From a virus: a DNA stretch of 64,000 nt. This document shows positions 1 to 8,355 of the stretch, in pieces. The stretch spans positions 1 through 64,000 of the IMG/VR virus record IMGVR_UViG_3300032323_001720; one strand, written 5' to 3'. Numbering within the stretch: position 1 is the stretch's first letter; each line of letters begins with the position of its first letter. Made by a program: the position numbers and the translations under genes. The notes beneath the pieces were generated by a model. That model was not told where the DNA came from. It ran no database searches and saw only the letters and a list, made by a program, of their open reading frames with translations.

Positions 1-759
1 CATTCATTTGAATTGGATGACACACCCACACGTGAACGCATTCGTTTGCAACATAAGTCTGGAACATTCACCGAGATTCATCCAAATGGTGATGAGGTTC
101 ACAAAATTATTGGTGATGGTTATCACATCGTTCTGGGTGACCATAACATTTCCATTGGTGTAGATGATGGACAATTAGCAAAAAAATTAAACATCACTGT
201 CAATGGTGATGCATATTTCTATGTCAAAGGTGATAAAGTTGAACAGATTGATGGCAGTGTTGAACAGTTCATTAAAGGTGATTTTACGCAAACTGTACAA
301 GGAACACATACCGTTTCATCTTTTGGTAACATGAAAATCAATGCTGGTTCTAGTGTGAGTCTTGTGCCTGGTCTAGAAAGTAAACTGACAATTACTTCTA
401 ATTTTGTCGATATAAATGCAGATGTTGATATTGCTACAGGTCTTGTGGCAGAAAAAATAACATCAAGAGGAAGAATTGATTCGGGACCATTATCTGGCAT
501 TAGTGCTGGTGTGATGGGTTTCTATTCATTGACTGGTGGTGTTTCGATTGGATTACCAACACCACCGGTGCCAGCCACAATAATGTGTTCTGGACCAATC
601 ACATCTTTTTCCAGTGTGTCAGCACCACTCGGAACTTACGGCATCTCTGCATCACTGTTAGGATTTGACGTAATCAATACATTGGTTAGAAAAGTTCACA
701 CACATATCGCAAGAGGTGGTCCAACATCACCCCCTTTACAACCAGAAGTGAAAGCTTAA
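1..759 (+). CDS. gp5: Baseplate hub / central spike protein gp5, C-terminal part (5' truncated by window)
   Basis: The reading frame is open from base 1 (HSFELDDTPTRERIRLQHKSG), so the TTG at 13 is not a real start and the N-terminal part lies outside the window. The HSFELDDTP...ERIRL..KSG.F.EI..NG motif is the hallmark of gp5/VgrG-type spike proteins at the junction of the OB-fold and the triple beta-helix. It is followed by a run of short beta-repeat segments (VNGDAYFYVKGD, then SVEQFIKGDFTQTVQGTHTV) that fit the trimeric needle. The C-terminus has a His-rich, TSPPL-like segment (VHTHIARGGPTSPPL) common in such spikes. Known role of the family: the membrane-puncturing tip of the contractile tail. 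A lysozyme domain cannot be assessed because it would lie upstream. It is followed after 12 bp by the next structural gene. Confidence 0.85.
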   Translation, partial: HSFELDDTPTRERIRLQHKSGTFTEIHPNGDEVHKIIGDGYHIVLGDHNISIGVDDGQLAKKLNITVNGDAYFYVKGDKVEQIDGSVEQFIKGDFTQTVQGTHTVSSFGNMKINAGSSVSLVPGLESKLTITSNFVDINADVDIATGLVAEKITSRGRIDSGPLSGISAGVMGFYSLTGGVSIGLPTPPVPATIMCSGPITSFSSVSAPLGTYGISASLLGFDVINTLVRKVHTHIARGGPTSPPLQPEVKA

Positions 760-771
760 AGGAAATATATT

Positions 772-1611
772 ATGTCTGGAGTATACGCTTTACTAGGATT
801 CGACACCACAGATCCAATTGCCAATGGTGCAGTTGAACAATTGAGTCCATCTGTTCAAACGCAGATGAAAATGATGCCACAGTTGTTACAACCATGGCAA
901 GAAACCGATTTGATATCAAATGAAACCGAACAATACTATTTAAATCCCACATCGAATACAATCAATGTTATCTGGTCAACAGCAAATACAATTAATAATA
1001 GATCGTTCGATTCAAATGGTTTTATAAATGTAACATTCAGCACTCCTGGTGTTTCAAATGTTATGGTCAGTGCATTGGCAGTTGCAAAAAATGTTTCACA
1101 AAACGTTGCAAACAGTTTTATGATTCACACAAATAGGATATCAAATGTGATACCTATGGATTTTGATGTTACGTCACCACATTACGAAACAGCGATAGGT
1201 TATGGCAAAATTATCATGTATATTGTCAATCAAACCGATAATATACAGAACAATTCACCTATGATTGGTAGTTTTTCCAGTCTTTTTGTTGCAAATACCT
1301 TGTCCGATTACTCAAATACGTTCGTTACAGTATCAAATCTTTACATAGGATCATTTGTTGGCAACGTTTCTTCGTTAAGTTTGTCTGATGCCAATGCATT
1401 TGCAAATGCTGCAAATCAAGTTTCGAATACGATGACAACCTATAGACAAAAAGACTTCGATTTCTTTGCAAATTCACAAATGGTTGTGGACAGATACAAT
1501 AAAGTCAGTGAATTCAATAGAATTGGCCAGACGGAACTGTTCCTAATCAATGATTATATCGGAACACCAAATCTGAAGAGTAATTTGGCAAATACCATCA
1601 ATAAGACTTAA
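772..1611 (+). CDS. Putative baseplate/tail structural protein, unknown function (279 aa)
   Basis: Not recognised by family. ATG at 772 is preceded by an AAAGG-like ribosome site in the 12-bp gap after gp5. The protein has an N-terminal amphipathic stretch (residues about 1-50). The middle is rich in Asn, Ser, Val and Thr (about 60-210), and the end is more polar and helix-prone (YRQKDFDFFANSQMVVDRYNKVSEF, about 223-248). There is no signal peptide or membrane segment. Its position between gp5 and gp25 and its Asn/Ser-rich, beta-prone composition match the neighbouring virion proteins, so a minor baseplate component is inferred. It is followed by a 91-bp intergenic leader that is one of two copies of an unusual repeat. 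Confidence 0.7.
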   Translation: MSGVYALLGFDTTDPIANGAVEQLSPSVQTQMKMMPQLLQPWQETDLISNETEQYYLNPTSNTINVIWSTANTINNRSFDSNGFINVTFSTPGVSNVMVSALAVAKNVSQNVANSFMIHTNRISNVIPMDFDVTSPHYETAIGYGKIIMYIVNQTDNIQNNSPMIGSFSSLFVANTLSDYSNTFVTVSNLYIGSFVGNVSSLSLSDANAFANAANQVSNTMTTYRQKDFDFFANSQMVVDRYNKVSEFNRIGQTELFLINDYIGTPNLKSNLANTINKT

Positions 1612-1702
1612 AATTTCGAAATTTTTGATTCCGGCCCAAGAATTTTCTCCGATGAAACCAAAAGTCCAAAAAAGCATTTTACTTTTCGCACATAAATAAA
1701 AG
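1611..1702 (+). repeat. Leader element copy A (structured repeat upstream of gp25)
   Basis: This intergenic stretch begins with the stop codon of the previous gene and aligns over its length with 20135-20218. Both start AAATTTCGAAAT and share TCCGGCCC, TCTCSG and a CATTTT(T)ACTTTT 3' block. In this copy TTTTGATT (1622-1629) can pair with AAACCAAAA (about 1645-1653), giving five pairs, one mismatch and two more pairs. The second copy has a different, fully paired helix at the aligned position. AAATTTCGAAATTT at the 5' end is itself a perfect palindrome. Both copies end directly at the start codon of the next gene, so a 5' leader with an RNA function or an operator is possible. No known RNA family is recognised. 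Confidence 0.6.
1691..1698 (+). promoter_or_regulatory. Possible T4-type late promoter (CATAAATA) upstream of gp25
   Basis: CATAAATA resembles the T4 late -10 element TATAAATA. It lies only 4 bp before the gp25 ATG at 1703, so a transcript from it would be nearly leaderless. That makes this site less convincing than the other late motifs in the window. Confidence 0.35.
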
Positions 1703-2098
1703 ATGACACAAACATTAAACAAACTATATTCGGACATAGATTTCACCTTCACCAGAGTGCCGGTGACTGGTGATGTTGCCGTTAGTTATGATTTTCAGGC
1801 TGTCACACGTTCCGTCAGAAATTTGTTGAGAACAAATAACTACGAAAGACCATTTAATCCTGATCTAGGTTCAAAATTAAATGCATTATTGTTTGAACCG
1901 ATGACGGCTTTGACAGAAAATAATATAGAAAACGAAATTGCTCAGATGATCGGAGCCTATGAGCCTAGAGTAATTTTGCAAAAGGTGAACGTGGAAGCAG
2001 ATGATGCCAGAAACGCCTACAATGTGACGATAAGTTTTTTCCTACAAAATGCTACCACACCAACATCAATAACAATCCTTTTAGAGAGAAACCGATAA
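1703..2098 (+). CDS. gp25: Baseplate wedge subunit gp25
   Basis: The 131-residue product matches the gp25 family (T4 gp25 is of similar size; related to GPW/TssE proteins) by length, position and the central signature LLRTNNYERPFNPDLGSKLN with a following LLFEPMT and IENEIAQMI..YEPR. Known role: a wedge component that, together with gp6, forms the inner ring of the baseplate core and helps initiate sheath polymerisation. The stop TAA is immediately followed by the ATG of gp6 with no gap, implying translational coupling. Confidence 0.93.
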   Translation: MTQTLNKLYSDIDFTFTRVPVTGDVAVSYDFQAVTRSVRNLLRTNNYERPFNPDLGSKLNALLFEPMTALTENNIENEIAQMIGAYEPRVILQKVNVEADDARNAYNVTISFFLQNATTPTSITILLERNR

Positions 2099-4174
2099 AT
2101 GGCTGGAGCAAATAGCAATATTCAGATAACAGATTTGGATTTTAATGATATTAAAAACAATCTGAAGAACTATCTAAAGTCACAAAACACTTTAAAAGAC
2201 TATAACTTTGAAGGTTCAGCACTCTCTGTACTATTAGATATTCTTTCATATAATACGCAATACAACGCATATTATTTGAACATGGTTGCAAATGAGATGT
2301 TTTTGGACTCTGCAATTCAGAGAGAATCCGTTGTTTCGTTAGCCAAACTACTAAATTACACACCTAAATCTGCAATTGCACCTGAAGCTGTTGTTAACGT
2401 CACGGTGAATCAGGTCACAGATGCGTCACTGACACTACCAAAGAACACACCATTTCTATCTGAAAACATTGATGGTGTCAACTATAGTTTTGTTACAACA
2501 GATTCCACAACAGTTGCCGTTTCTGGTCAACGTGCATTCTTTTCGAATGTAAAAATAAAGCAAGGTGTTTCTGCATCAATCGCTTATGAAGTTGATTCTG
2601 CATCGAATCCAACGTATACATTCTCTATTCCTGACGAAAATGTCGATACAACAACACTGTTGGTATCCGTACAACAGTCCGTTTCAAATAGTGCATATGA
2701 CATTTACACCAAGGCATCAGATGTTTTGTTGTTGAATGGTGATTCTAAGGTATATTTCTTACAAGAGGGTGTTAACGGCCTGTACGAAATTAGTTTCGGT
2801 GATAATCTATTAGGTAAACAACTTATCAATGGTAACATTGTCAATTTAAGTTATTTGACAACAGATGGTTCTGCCTCTGCTGGTGCGAATAGTTTCATTA
2901 ACATGGATGCAATCAGTGGATTCTCTAATGTTGTTGTCGCATCTGTGCAGGCCACATCTTTTGGGCAAGATAAAGAAACTGTAGATTCTATAAGATTTCA
3001 GGCACCAAAATCTTTCTCTGCACAAAAACGTGCAGTTACCAAAGAAGATTACATCACAGCAATTCAACAGAACAATTTAGGTTATTCTTTTGATGCTGTC
3101 AACGTTTGGGGTGGCCAAGAAAATGATACGCCGATTTATGGGCAAGTTTTCGTTTCACTGAAACCAGCAGGTTCTTACAACCTAACACAACTACAGAAAC
3201 AGAAGCTGATACAAGATGTTATCAAACCAATTTCTGTTCTGACAGTTACACCAACAATTGTGGATCCAGACTATACTTACTTGCAACTGACTGTAAATGT
3301 ATTGTATGATCCAAACAAAACAAATCTAACCGCGTCACAAATCAAAACAAATGTGAAGAATGCGATTGCCAGTTTGGCTACAAGTCAGTTGAACACTTTC
3401 AATTCGACATTCAACATCACAAGTTTCAACAATGCGGTGAACAATGTAAGTCCAGCAATCATTACAAATGAAATCAGTCTACAAGTTCAGAAGAAATTCT
3501 TCCCAATTTTGACTGTACCAACAACATACAATCTATATTACGGAACAACACTCAAGAGAGGTATGTTCCAAAGTGGTATTAATTCATCACCAGCGATGCA
3601 ATTCAGAGATCCAGACAATCTGTCAACGATCATTAATGGTGTACAAATAGAAGAAGTGCCATCATCAACTGGCGGTGTCGATTCAATTTCTATTATCAAT
3701 CCAGGTTTTGGATATCAGAGTGCTCCAACAATTGAAATTCTTGGTGATGGTGTTGGTGCGACAGCAGAGAGTGTAATTTCTGCCACAGGTACACTAAAAT
3801 CAATCAATGTGATAAACAAAGGTTCGGGTTACACAAGTGCCATTGTTAAAATCACACCAAAATCAAATGATACGACTGGACAATTGGGTGCTGCAACAGT
3901 AAATCTTGAGGGTCGTTATGGTACATTGAGATCGTTCTACAATAATAATGAAAACGTTAAGATCATATTGAACAATTCGGTTGGCCTTGTCGATTATAAC
4001 TTAGGTATAATCACACTGGAAAACTTCAGCCCTTATGGTGTACAGAATGATCTTGGTCAATTGACGATTTCTGCAAATCCAACAACATCGATTATCTCAT
4101 CAACTTATAATAGGATCATAACAGTAGATCCATTTGATCCGAATTCGATTATCGTTAACGTAAATAGTAAGTAA
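2099..4174 (+). CDS. gp6: Baseplate wedge subunit gp6
   Basis: The 691-residue product fits gp6 (baseplate J family) by size, position after gp25 and its N-terminus (LDFNDIKNNLKNYL, then FEGSALSVLLDILSYNTQYNAYYLNMVANEMF at about residues 40-71), which is the conserved gp6 opening. A central KSFSAQKRAVTKEDY motif (about 303-317) is the typical J-like segment. The C-terminal part contains SINPGFGY/NKGSGYTSA-type repeats (about residues 535-600), a short beta motif that recurs in the next two wedge proteins of this phage. Known role: gp6 dimers link the wedges into the inner baseplate ring. It starts directly after the gp25 stop. Confidence 0.93.
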   Translation: MAGANSNIQITDLDFNDIKNNLKNYLKSQNTLKDYNFEGSALSVLLDILSYNTQYNAYYLNMVANEMFLDSAIQRESVVSLAKLLNYTPKSAIAPEAVVNVTVNQVTDASLTLPKNTPFLSENIDGVNYSFVTTDSTTVAVSGQRAFFSNVKIKQGVSASIAYEVDSASNPTYTFSIPDENVDTTTLLVSVQQSVSNSAYDIYTKASDVLLLNGDSKVYFLQEGVNGLYEISFGDNLLGKQLINGNIVNLSYLTTDGSASAGANSFINMDAISGFSNVVVASVQATSFGQDKETVDSIRFQAPKSFSAQKRAVTKEDYITAIQQNNLGYSFDAVNVWGGQENDTPIYGQVFVSLKPAGSYNLTQLQKQKLIQDVIKPISVLTVTPTIVDPDYTYLQLTVNVLYDPNKTNLTASQIKTNVKNAIASLATSQLNTFNSTFNITSFNNAVNNVSPAIITNEISLQVQKKFFPILTVPTTYNLYYGTTLKRGMFQSGINSSPAMQFRDPDNLSTIINGVQIEEVPSSTGGVDSISIINPGFGYQSAPTIEILGDGVGATAESVISATGTLKSINVINKGSGYTSAIVKITPKSNDTTGQLGAATVNLEGRYGTLRSFYNNNENVKIILNNSVGLVDYNLGIITLENFSPYGVQNDLGQLTISANPTTSIISSTYNRIITVDPFDPNSIIVNVNSK

Positions 4175-4175
4175 A

Positions 4176-6980
4176 ATGATTCCTGATTTTCAGAAAACTT
4201 CGTTACTGATACCATCTCAGCTTCCCGCTTTTATTAGGGAAAGCCCAGACTATGATAAATTTGTCACATTCTTGCAGGCTTATTATGAGTGGATGGAAGA
4301 GAACGGCAATGTCACGGAGAGAAGTAAAAACATTCTCAACTACAAAGACATTGATAGAACAACTGAAGAATTTTTAGATTACTTCACGAATGAATTCTTG
4401 CAATATTTTCCGCAAGAAATACTAATAGATAAACGCACTGCTGTAAAGTATGCTCGTCAGTTATACTACACAAAAGGAACACCTGCGTCTTATCAATTTC
4501 TGTTCAGAATACTATACGATTCGGATTTTGATATTTTTTATACGAAGGATGCAGTTCTAAAGGCATCTGATGGTACATGGTATGTTGCAAAAAGTTTAAA
4601 ACTGGCCACAGGCAATAAAAACTTTCTGAATGTAAACAACTATAGATTATTTGGCGAAACAACAAAATCAATTGCAACAATTGAAAATGCAACATCAACG
4701 GGCAATAGAGTTGAAGTTTTTGTTTCCGACATTACAAGATTGTTTCAGTCGGGTGAATTTGTTAGGGTTGTCGATACAAACAATCAGGACGTTTTGTTTG
4801 GTGGTCAACCACTCAGAGCAAAAATTGTAGGACAAATCAGTCAGATAAGAATTGATCCCAATAGAAGAGGCCTATTGTATCAAACTGGTGATCCGGTAGT
4901 GATTTATGGTGGTCTGAATTCTGCCAATGGAGTTGGTGCGGTGGCCACAGTTGGTGAAACAACAACAGGTTCAATTCAACGTATTAATGTTGTCACTGAG
5001 GGTTATGGATATAGAAACGCACCAAATACAATCATTACAATATCCAACGCGATAGGTGCAACGGCAGCTGTTGGTTCTTTAGATCCAAATCCTTTAAAAA
5101 CTGCCAATGTTGGACTATTGTCTATAGAAGCTATTAATCCCAAAAGATTGGTAACAATAGGCAACACAAATTATGGTTTTGCAAATGTGGCTTCCGCAAA
5201 TGCAAACACCAGATTGTCGGATGCATTCACATTCTCTCAGTTTGCCACATATCCATTGTCCTCTGTACTGGTCACAAATGGTGGCGGTGGCATCAGAAAC
5301 ATTCCAACAGTAGAAGCAACATCTTTATATGTAAATGATTTGGGTGATTCTATCGACCTTGGTAATTTGGGTATACTTGCACCAATTCAGATTCTAAATG
5401 GTGGGCAAGGTTATCGAGCGAATGATAGAATAGTTTTTTCTGGCGGCACCGGCATCGGTGCTCGAGCAAACGTCATATCAGTTTCTGGAACTGGTGCAAT
5501 TACAGACGTTGAATATGTTTATGGACCTGTGAGAGATTATCCACTTGGAGGTACAGGTTATACCGAGTTGTCATTGCCAACAGTAACGGTGCAGTCATCA
5601 AATGTGCAAGCTTCTGGTGCAAGTTTAATTGTTCCAGGCATACTTGGTAGAGGTGCAACATTCTCTGTTGTGGCAGACAGAACTGGCGCGGTAACAACAA
5701 TTAACGTTAGCAATCCAGGTGAAGATTATGTTTCAGCACCTGGTATTTCTTTAAAAGTCGAAGACATTTTGGTTTCCAACGTTGCACCAGCACTAATAAA
5801 AAGTGGTGATGTTATTTTCCAAGGAGCCAATGCGAATACTTCAACTTATTTGGCATACATAGAATCTTTTACCGTTTACCAATTCAATCCTGATCCAGCA
5901 CAAACAATATACATGTTGCGTGTTTATGATTACAATTCAACACCAAACACTGCATTGCCACTGAAAACGGAAAAGAATGTTAACTTGCGAATGGTTAATG
6001 CTGCACTAGATCCAAGTTACGGTTCCAATGGTGTAAGAAGATATGGTGATGGTAACGCAAGAGCTAATGCATCTTTCTTGAACGGGCTTGTTGTCAGTCA
6101 AGGTCAATATCTGAACTCAAAAGGTAAACCAAGTTCTTCAGACGTACTACAAAGTAAGATTTATAACAACTTCACTTACATAATCAGTGTTGAAAAAGAG
6201 ATTGAAAAATACAGAGACATATTATTGAATCTGTTGCACCCAACAGGAATGAATTTCTTGGGTAGATATGTATTAAAATCAAATGCTGAGTATCAACTTG
6301 ATACCTACAGTGCGGTATATCAGGGTTACCCACTAGATCACTTTACAGGTTATACTGGTACACACGCACATATCTATACCAGTTTTACAAACGGCAGCAA
6401 CAACATAATTTACTTTGACGATTTGGCTGGTTCAAATATTGCAAACATTATATTTGCAAATACAGACACGATTGTATTGAAACCAACAAATGGTCCGTAT
6501 GTTTCTTCAAAAGTTATCTCTGTCAATAGTGTTGCAAATACAGTAACAGTTGAAAACAATGTATGGCTGACTTATGCAAACGTTGCATTCGTATCTGGCA
6601 ATTCTGGTTCGAACTTCATAAATATTAGATCATTGACTGGTGCATATAATATTATAAACAATGGTCAATATAGCAACACGGATTATCCAATCAAAGATAT
6701 CGTTTACGTGGGCGATACAATTTTGGTAGATAATAACACAAGTAAAGTTGTGCAGAGTGTTGACTTTGAAAACGATAAGATTTATTTGACAGCGAATCTA
6801 ACATCAAATGTTGGTAATACACTAATGTCGGTCAACAGAACATTCATTGCAAATACATCTCTGGATTCAAGACAGATATTCATTTATGGTGCAGTTGGTC
6901 AAGTTTATGTACCAGAACTTACAACAGAAGATGGACTTTCAATAACAACTGAAGATGGTAGAACACTTCTATTAGGATAA
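4176..6980 (+). CDS. Baseplate wedge protein at the gp7 position (934 aa)
   Basis: The large protein starts 1 bp after gp6. Its N-terminal ~130 residues form a distinctive domain (LPAFIRESPDYDKFVTFLQAYYEWM, then DYFTNEFLQYFPQEIL, then YTKGTPASYQFLFRILY) that is common in baseplate proteins of marine T4-like phages. The rest is beta-rich with repeated GYGYRNAP, GQGYRANDRI and GEDYVSAP motifs (about residues 270-530). The region DILLNLLHPTGMNFLGRY (about 685-702) is another conserved block. Length (T4 gp7 is about 1030 aa) and position between gp6 and gp8 suggest the gp7 role, a wedge initiator, but I do not recognise direct T4 gp7 sequence similarity. It is certainly a structural baseplate component. 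Confidence 0.75.
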   Translation: MIPDFQKTSLLIPSQLPAFIRESPDYDKFVTFLQAYYEWMEENGNVTERSKNILNYKDIDRTTEEFLDYFTNEFLQYFPQEILIDKRTAVKYARQLYYTKGTPASYQFLFRILYDSDFDIFYTKDAVLKASDGTWYVAKSLKLATGNKNFLNVNNYRLFGETTKSIATIENATSTGNRVEVFVSDITRLFQSGEFVRVVDTNNQDVLFGGQPLRAKIVGQISQIRIDPNRRGLLYQTGDPVVIYGGLNSANGVGAVATVGETTTGSIQRINVVTEGYGYRNAPNTIITISNAIGATAAVGSLDPNPLKTANVGLLSIEAINPKRLVTIGNTNYGFANVASANANTRLSDAFTFSQFATYPLSSVLVTNGGGGIRNIPTVEATSLYVNDLGDSIDLGNLGILAPIQILNGGQGYRANDRIVFSGGTGIGARANVISVSGTGAITDVEYVYGPVRDYPLGGTGYTELSLPTVTVQSSNVQASGASLIVPGILGRGATFSVVADRTGAVTTINVSNPGEDYVSAPGISLKVEDILVSNVAPALIKSGDVIFQGANANTSTYLAYIESFTVYQFNPDPAQTIYMLRVYDYNSTPNTALPLKTEKNVNLRMVNAALDPSYGSNGVRRYGDGNARANASFLNGLVVSQGQYLNSKGKPSSSDVLQSKIYNNFTYIISVEKEIEKYRDILLNLLHPTGMNFLGRYVLKSNAEYQLDTYSAVYQGYPLDHFTGYTGTHAHIYTSFTNGSNNIIYFDDLAGSNIANIIFANTDTIVLKPTNGPYVSSKVISVNSVANTVTVENNVWLTYANVAFVSGNSGSNFINIRSLTGAYNIINNGQYSNTDYPIKDIVYVGDTILVDNNTSKVVQSVDFENDKIYLTANLTSNVGNTLMSVNRTFIANTSLDSRQIFIYGAVGQVYVPELTTEDGLSITTEDGRTLLLG

Positions 6981-6983
6981 AAA

Positions 6984-8342
6984 ATGTCAACAGTAAAAAT
7001 TACAGACTTAGCATCAAAAACGCTGGCAACAAACACTGCAAATACAATATTTGTTGGTGTGGATTTGCCAACTGGCGTAACAGGAAAGTATACAGCCAAA
7101 AATTTAGTTGATAATCTGTATGCAAATGATCCTTTGCCCATTGGTAATACAATTATATTTGCTGACAGTACCACACAAAATACTTCTTTCGCTGCGGCAG
7201 CATCATATGCAAATGCTGCGTTCTTAAGAGCCAATGCAGCATACGGTTCACAGAACACAACAGGAACTTATGCCAATGCAGCATTCTTGGTGGCAAATAC
7301 ACCACACGCTATTGCAAACTCTGCTGCACTATATGCCAACGGCGCATTCTTACAATCAAATGCTGCATTCTTGGTAGCAAATACACCTACACATGTAGCA
7401 AACTCAGCAGCTCTCTATGCTAACGGTGCATTCGCAAAAGCAAATGCTGCACTGGCCAATACATCAGGAACATTTGATGGTAACCTATCAGTAACAGGCA
7501 ATTTAAACTTATTGAATGGTTCACTATCTTCTGCTGGAAACATGACTGTCAATGGAACCATGGTTCTCGCTAATAGCAACTTTTCAGCGACAGAATCTGC
7601 AATAACAATCAAGGCAACTGCAAATACGGCCACACCGTCAAATGATGGTTACATGCTGCACATTTCAGGTAAACAAAACGTTGCTTCACGAATCGTATTT
7701 GATTCTTATAGTGTGACTGGCAATGCATATGCTGTTGTTGCTGGTAGAACAGCAAGAGGTACAGTCGATGCACCATTAGCCGCAGCAAATGGTGATGTGT
7801 TGATGAGAGTTTCGGGTAACGGCCATGGTGGTGCAGGTGCAGGCTTCACACAGTTTGGTGTTGCTCGTATTGATATCGTTGCAACAGAAAACTATTCTTT
7901 GACAAATAGAGGATCACAGATTCAATTCTGGAATTGCCCAGTAGGATCTAATACACTACAAAGAATTGCATCATTCAATGGTGATTCTGTAACTTTCACG
8001 GGTGTTGTTGAACCACAAAAAGGATTCATTTACGTACCAACGGTTCTCCCTGGTTCACAAACAGCATTCACAATTGATTTTTCAACAACATCATTAATTA
8101 AAGCAAGTGTGGCCGCAGATTGTACCATATCACTTTCAAATTATGTATATGGTAAAGTTGTTGAGGTTTGGATAACGAATACATCAGGACTTACAAGAAC
8201 AATTACACACGGATGCACAGCAACCAATTCTAGTGAAAATTCTGCCACATTTACAATGCCTGGAACAAGTTCAGCTTATTTGAAGTATTTCAGTATTGAT
8301 GGTGATAATGCAAATACATTTGTAGCAATCCAACACGGTTAA
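6984..8342 (+). CDS. Fibre-like structural protein with Ala/Asn repeats (452 aa)
   Basis: Residues about 1-60 form an N-terminal attachment-like region (KITDLASKTLATNTANTIFVGVDLPTG). Residues about 70-155 consist of imperfect SAALYANGAF/ANAAF repeats that recur in three other fibre genes of this phage. Residues about 160-345 are a beta-rich shaft and domain (GNLSVTGNLNLLNGSL). The C-terminal ~100 residues (FTIDFSTTSLIKASVAADCTISLSN and onward) look like a compact beta domain seen at the ends of phage fibres. The gene lies between two baseplate genes, so the product may be a short fibre or baseplate-attached spike. Exact T4 counterpart unknown. Confidence 0.75.
   Translation: MSTVKITDLASKTLATNTANTIFVGVDLPTGVTGKYTAKNLVDNLYANDPLPIGNTIIFADSTTQNTSFAAAASYANAAFLRANAAYGSQNTTGTYANAAFLVANTPHAIANSAALYANGAFLQSNAAFLVANTPTHVANSAALYANGAFAKANAALANTSGTFDGNLSVTGNLNLLNGSLSSAGNMTVNGTMVLANSNFSATESAITIKATANTATPSNDGYMLHISGKQNVASRIVFDSYSVTGNAYAVVAGRTARGTVDAPLAAANGDVLMRVSGNGHGGAGAGFTQFGVARIDIVATENYSLTNRGSQIQFWNCPVGSNTLQRIASFNGDSVTFTGVVEPQKGFIYVPTVLPGSQTAFTIDFSTTSLIKASVAADCTISLSNYVYGKVVEVWITNTSGLTRTITHGCTATNSSENSATFTMPGTSSAYLKYFSIDGDNANTFVAIQHG
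7196..7452 (+). repeat. Ala/Asn-rich coding repeats (ANAAF/ALYANGAF type)
   Basis: In-frame imperfect repeats encoding AAFLRANAAY, AAFLVANTPHAIANSAALYANGAFLQSNAAF and similar units. The same amino-acid and near-identical nucleotide units occur at 18838-19452, 33940-34930 and 36676-37123. Confidence 0.8.
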
Positions 8343-8348
8343 TAAATA
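8340..8348 (+). promoter_or_regulatory. Possible T4-type late promoter (TAATAAATA) before gp8
   Basis: TAATAAATA overlaps the stop codon of the previous gene and lies 7 bp before the ATG at 8356. The motif matches others in the window, but its closeness to the start leaves almost no leader, and no Shine-Dalgarno sequence is visible. Confidence 0.35.
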
Positions 8349-8355
8349 ACTCACT

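Noticed and set aside
13-15. TTG at 13 as the start of the first gene
   Set aside because: The frame is open to base 1 and the upstream residues HSFE belong to the conserved gp5 motif, so the gene is cut by the window.
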